Below are positions 14,101 to 14,238 of a DNA stretch of 14,238 nt, in pieces; position 1 is the first letter of the stretch, and each line of letters starts with the position of its first letter. This DNA is from Desulfurococcales archaeon (GTDB taxonomy: Archaea; Thermoproteota; Thermoprotei_A; Sulfolobales; Desulfurococcaceae): assembly GCA_027064845.1 (NCBI GenBank), contig JAMOPC010000167.1:1-14238 (forward strand), read 5' to 3'. The position numbers and the translations under genes were made by a program. The notes under the pieces were generated by a model. That model was not told the DNA's origin. It worked only from the letters and a program-made list of their open reading frames with translations, and searched no databases.

Positions 14101-14238
14101 TTATTTGAGCCTGAGTATCACACGGGCATCTACTACAATTGCTTTATCTGGATATGCCATTACGGGATTTAAATCTATTGATTCTATTTCTGGGTTTTCT
14201 TCTAATAATTTGGCTACGCCTAATATGATCTTGGCTAG
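14101..14238 (-). CDS. ADP-forming acyl-CoA synthetase ATP-grasp subunit, C-terminal end (partial)
   Basis: Only the last 45 codons are in the window; the gene enters from the right edge and stops with TAA at 14101-14103. The peptide LAKIILGVAKLLEENPEIES, then IDLNPVMAYP and IVVDARVILRLK, is the ending of the ATP-grasp (beta) part of nucleotide diphosphate-forming acetate/acyl-CoA ligases. IDxNPxxxxxxxxxxxDAR is their known C-terminal motif. These enzymes make ATP from acetyl- or acyl-CoA during peptide fermentation, which suits a heterotrophic hyperthermophile. Whether it is a separate beta subunit or the end of a fused enzyme cannot be seen here. Confidence 0.8.
   Translation of the reverse strand, partial: LAKIILGVAKLLEENPEIESIDLNPVMAYPDKAIVVDARVILRLK

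Overview
The window looks like a chromosomal segment of an AT-rich, hyperthermophilic crenarchaeon, most likely one of the Desulfurococcales (a Staphylothermus-like genome would fit, but this is inference). The evidence is the archaeal gene set (GatDE, Nop5/fibrillarin, Gar1, TFB, SRP19, eS8, eS30), the crenarchaeal/thaumarchaeal RPC34-like protein, frequent TTG and GTG starts, and GGTG-type ribosome binding sites. No insertion sequence, CRISPR array, tRNA, rRNA or prophage gene was seen.

Layout. Bases 1-341 hold no secure gene. They contain a GC-rich foldable island that is also an open frame running off the left edge, and a possible C/D box sRNA. On the minus strand, gatD and gatE (342-3622) overlap by ATGA and encode the tRNA-dependent Gln-tRNA synthesis enzyme. 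The small eS30 gene (3822-3986) lies upstream of them. A divergent promoter region (3987-4096) separates eS30 from the plus-strand nop5-fibrillarin operon (4097-6047). Further plus-strand genes follow: an XRE-type regulator with a nuclease-like N-terminal domain, a THEP1 nucleoside triphosphatase, and tRNA methyltransferase Trm1. From 8805 to 12229 all genes are on the minus strand: DUF84 inosine/xanthosine triphosphatase, eS8, SRP19, Gar1, TFB and an RPC34-like factor. At 12343 a plus-strand cis-prenyl diphosphate synthase diverges from the DUF84 gene. The right end holds a minus-strand archaeal coiled-coil protein and the 3' end of an ADP-forming acyl-CoA synthetase ATP-grasp subunit.

How the genes work together. 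Most act in RNA handling and gene expression: C/D RNP methylation (Nop5, fibrillarin), H/ACA pseudouridylation (Gar1), tRNA m2G/m22G26 (Trm1), tRNA-Gln charging (GatDE), ribosome (eS8, eS30), SRP, and basal transcription (TFB, RPC34-like). UppS makes the lipid carrier for glycosylation.

Most notable signals. The nop5 start codon lies inside a perfect C box (AUGAUGA) paired with a D box (CUGA), with the ribosome binding site in the flanking stem. This is a kink-turn-like element placed to let L7Ae shut off nop5-fibrillarin translation. A 41-bp run of three palindromes lies between tfb and the RPC34-like gene. Several genes have TTG/GTG starts that are easily misplaced because the GGTG ribosome binding site itself offers a false upstream start.
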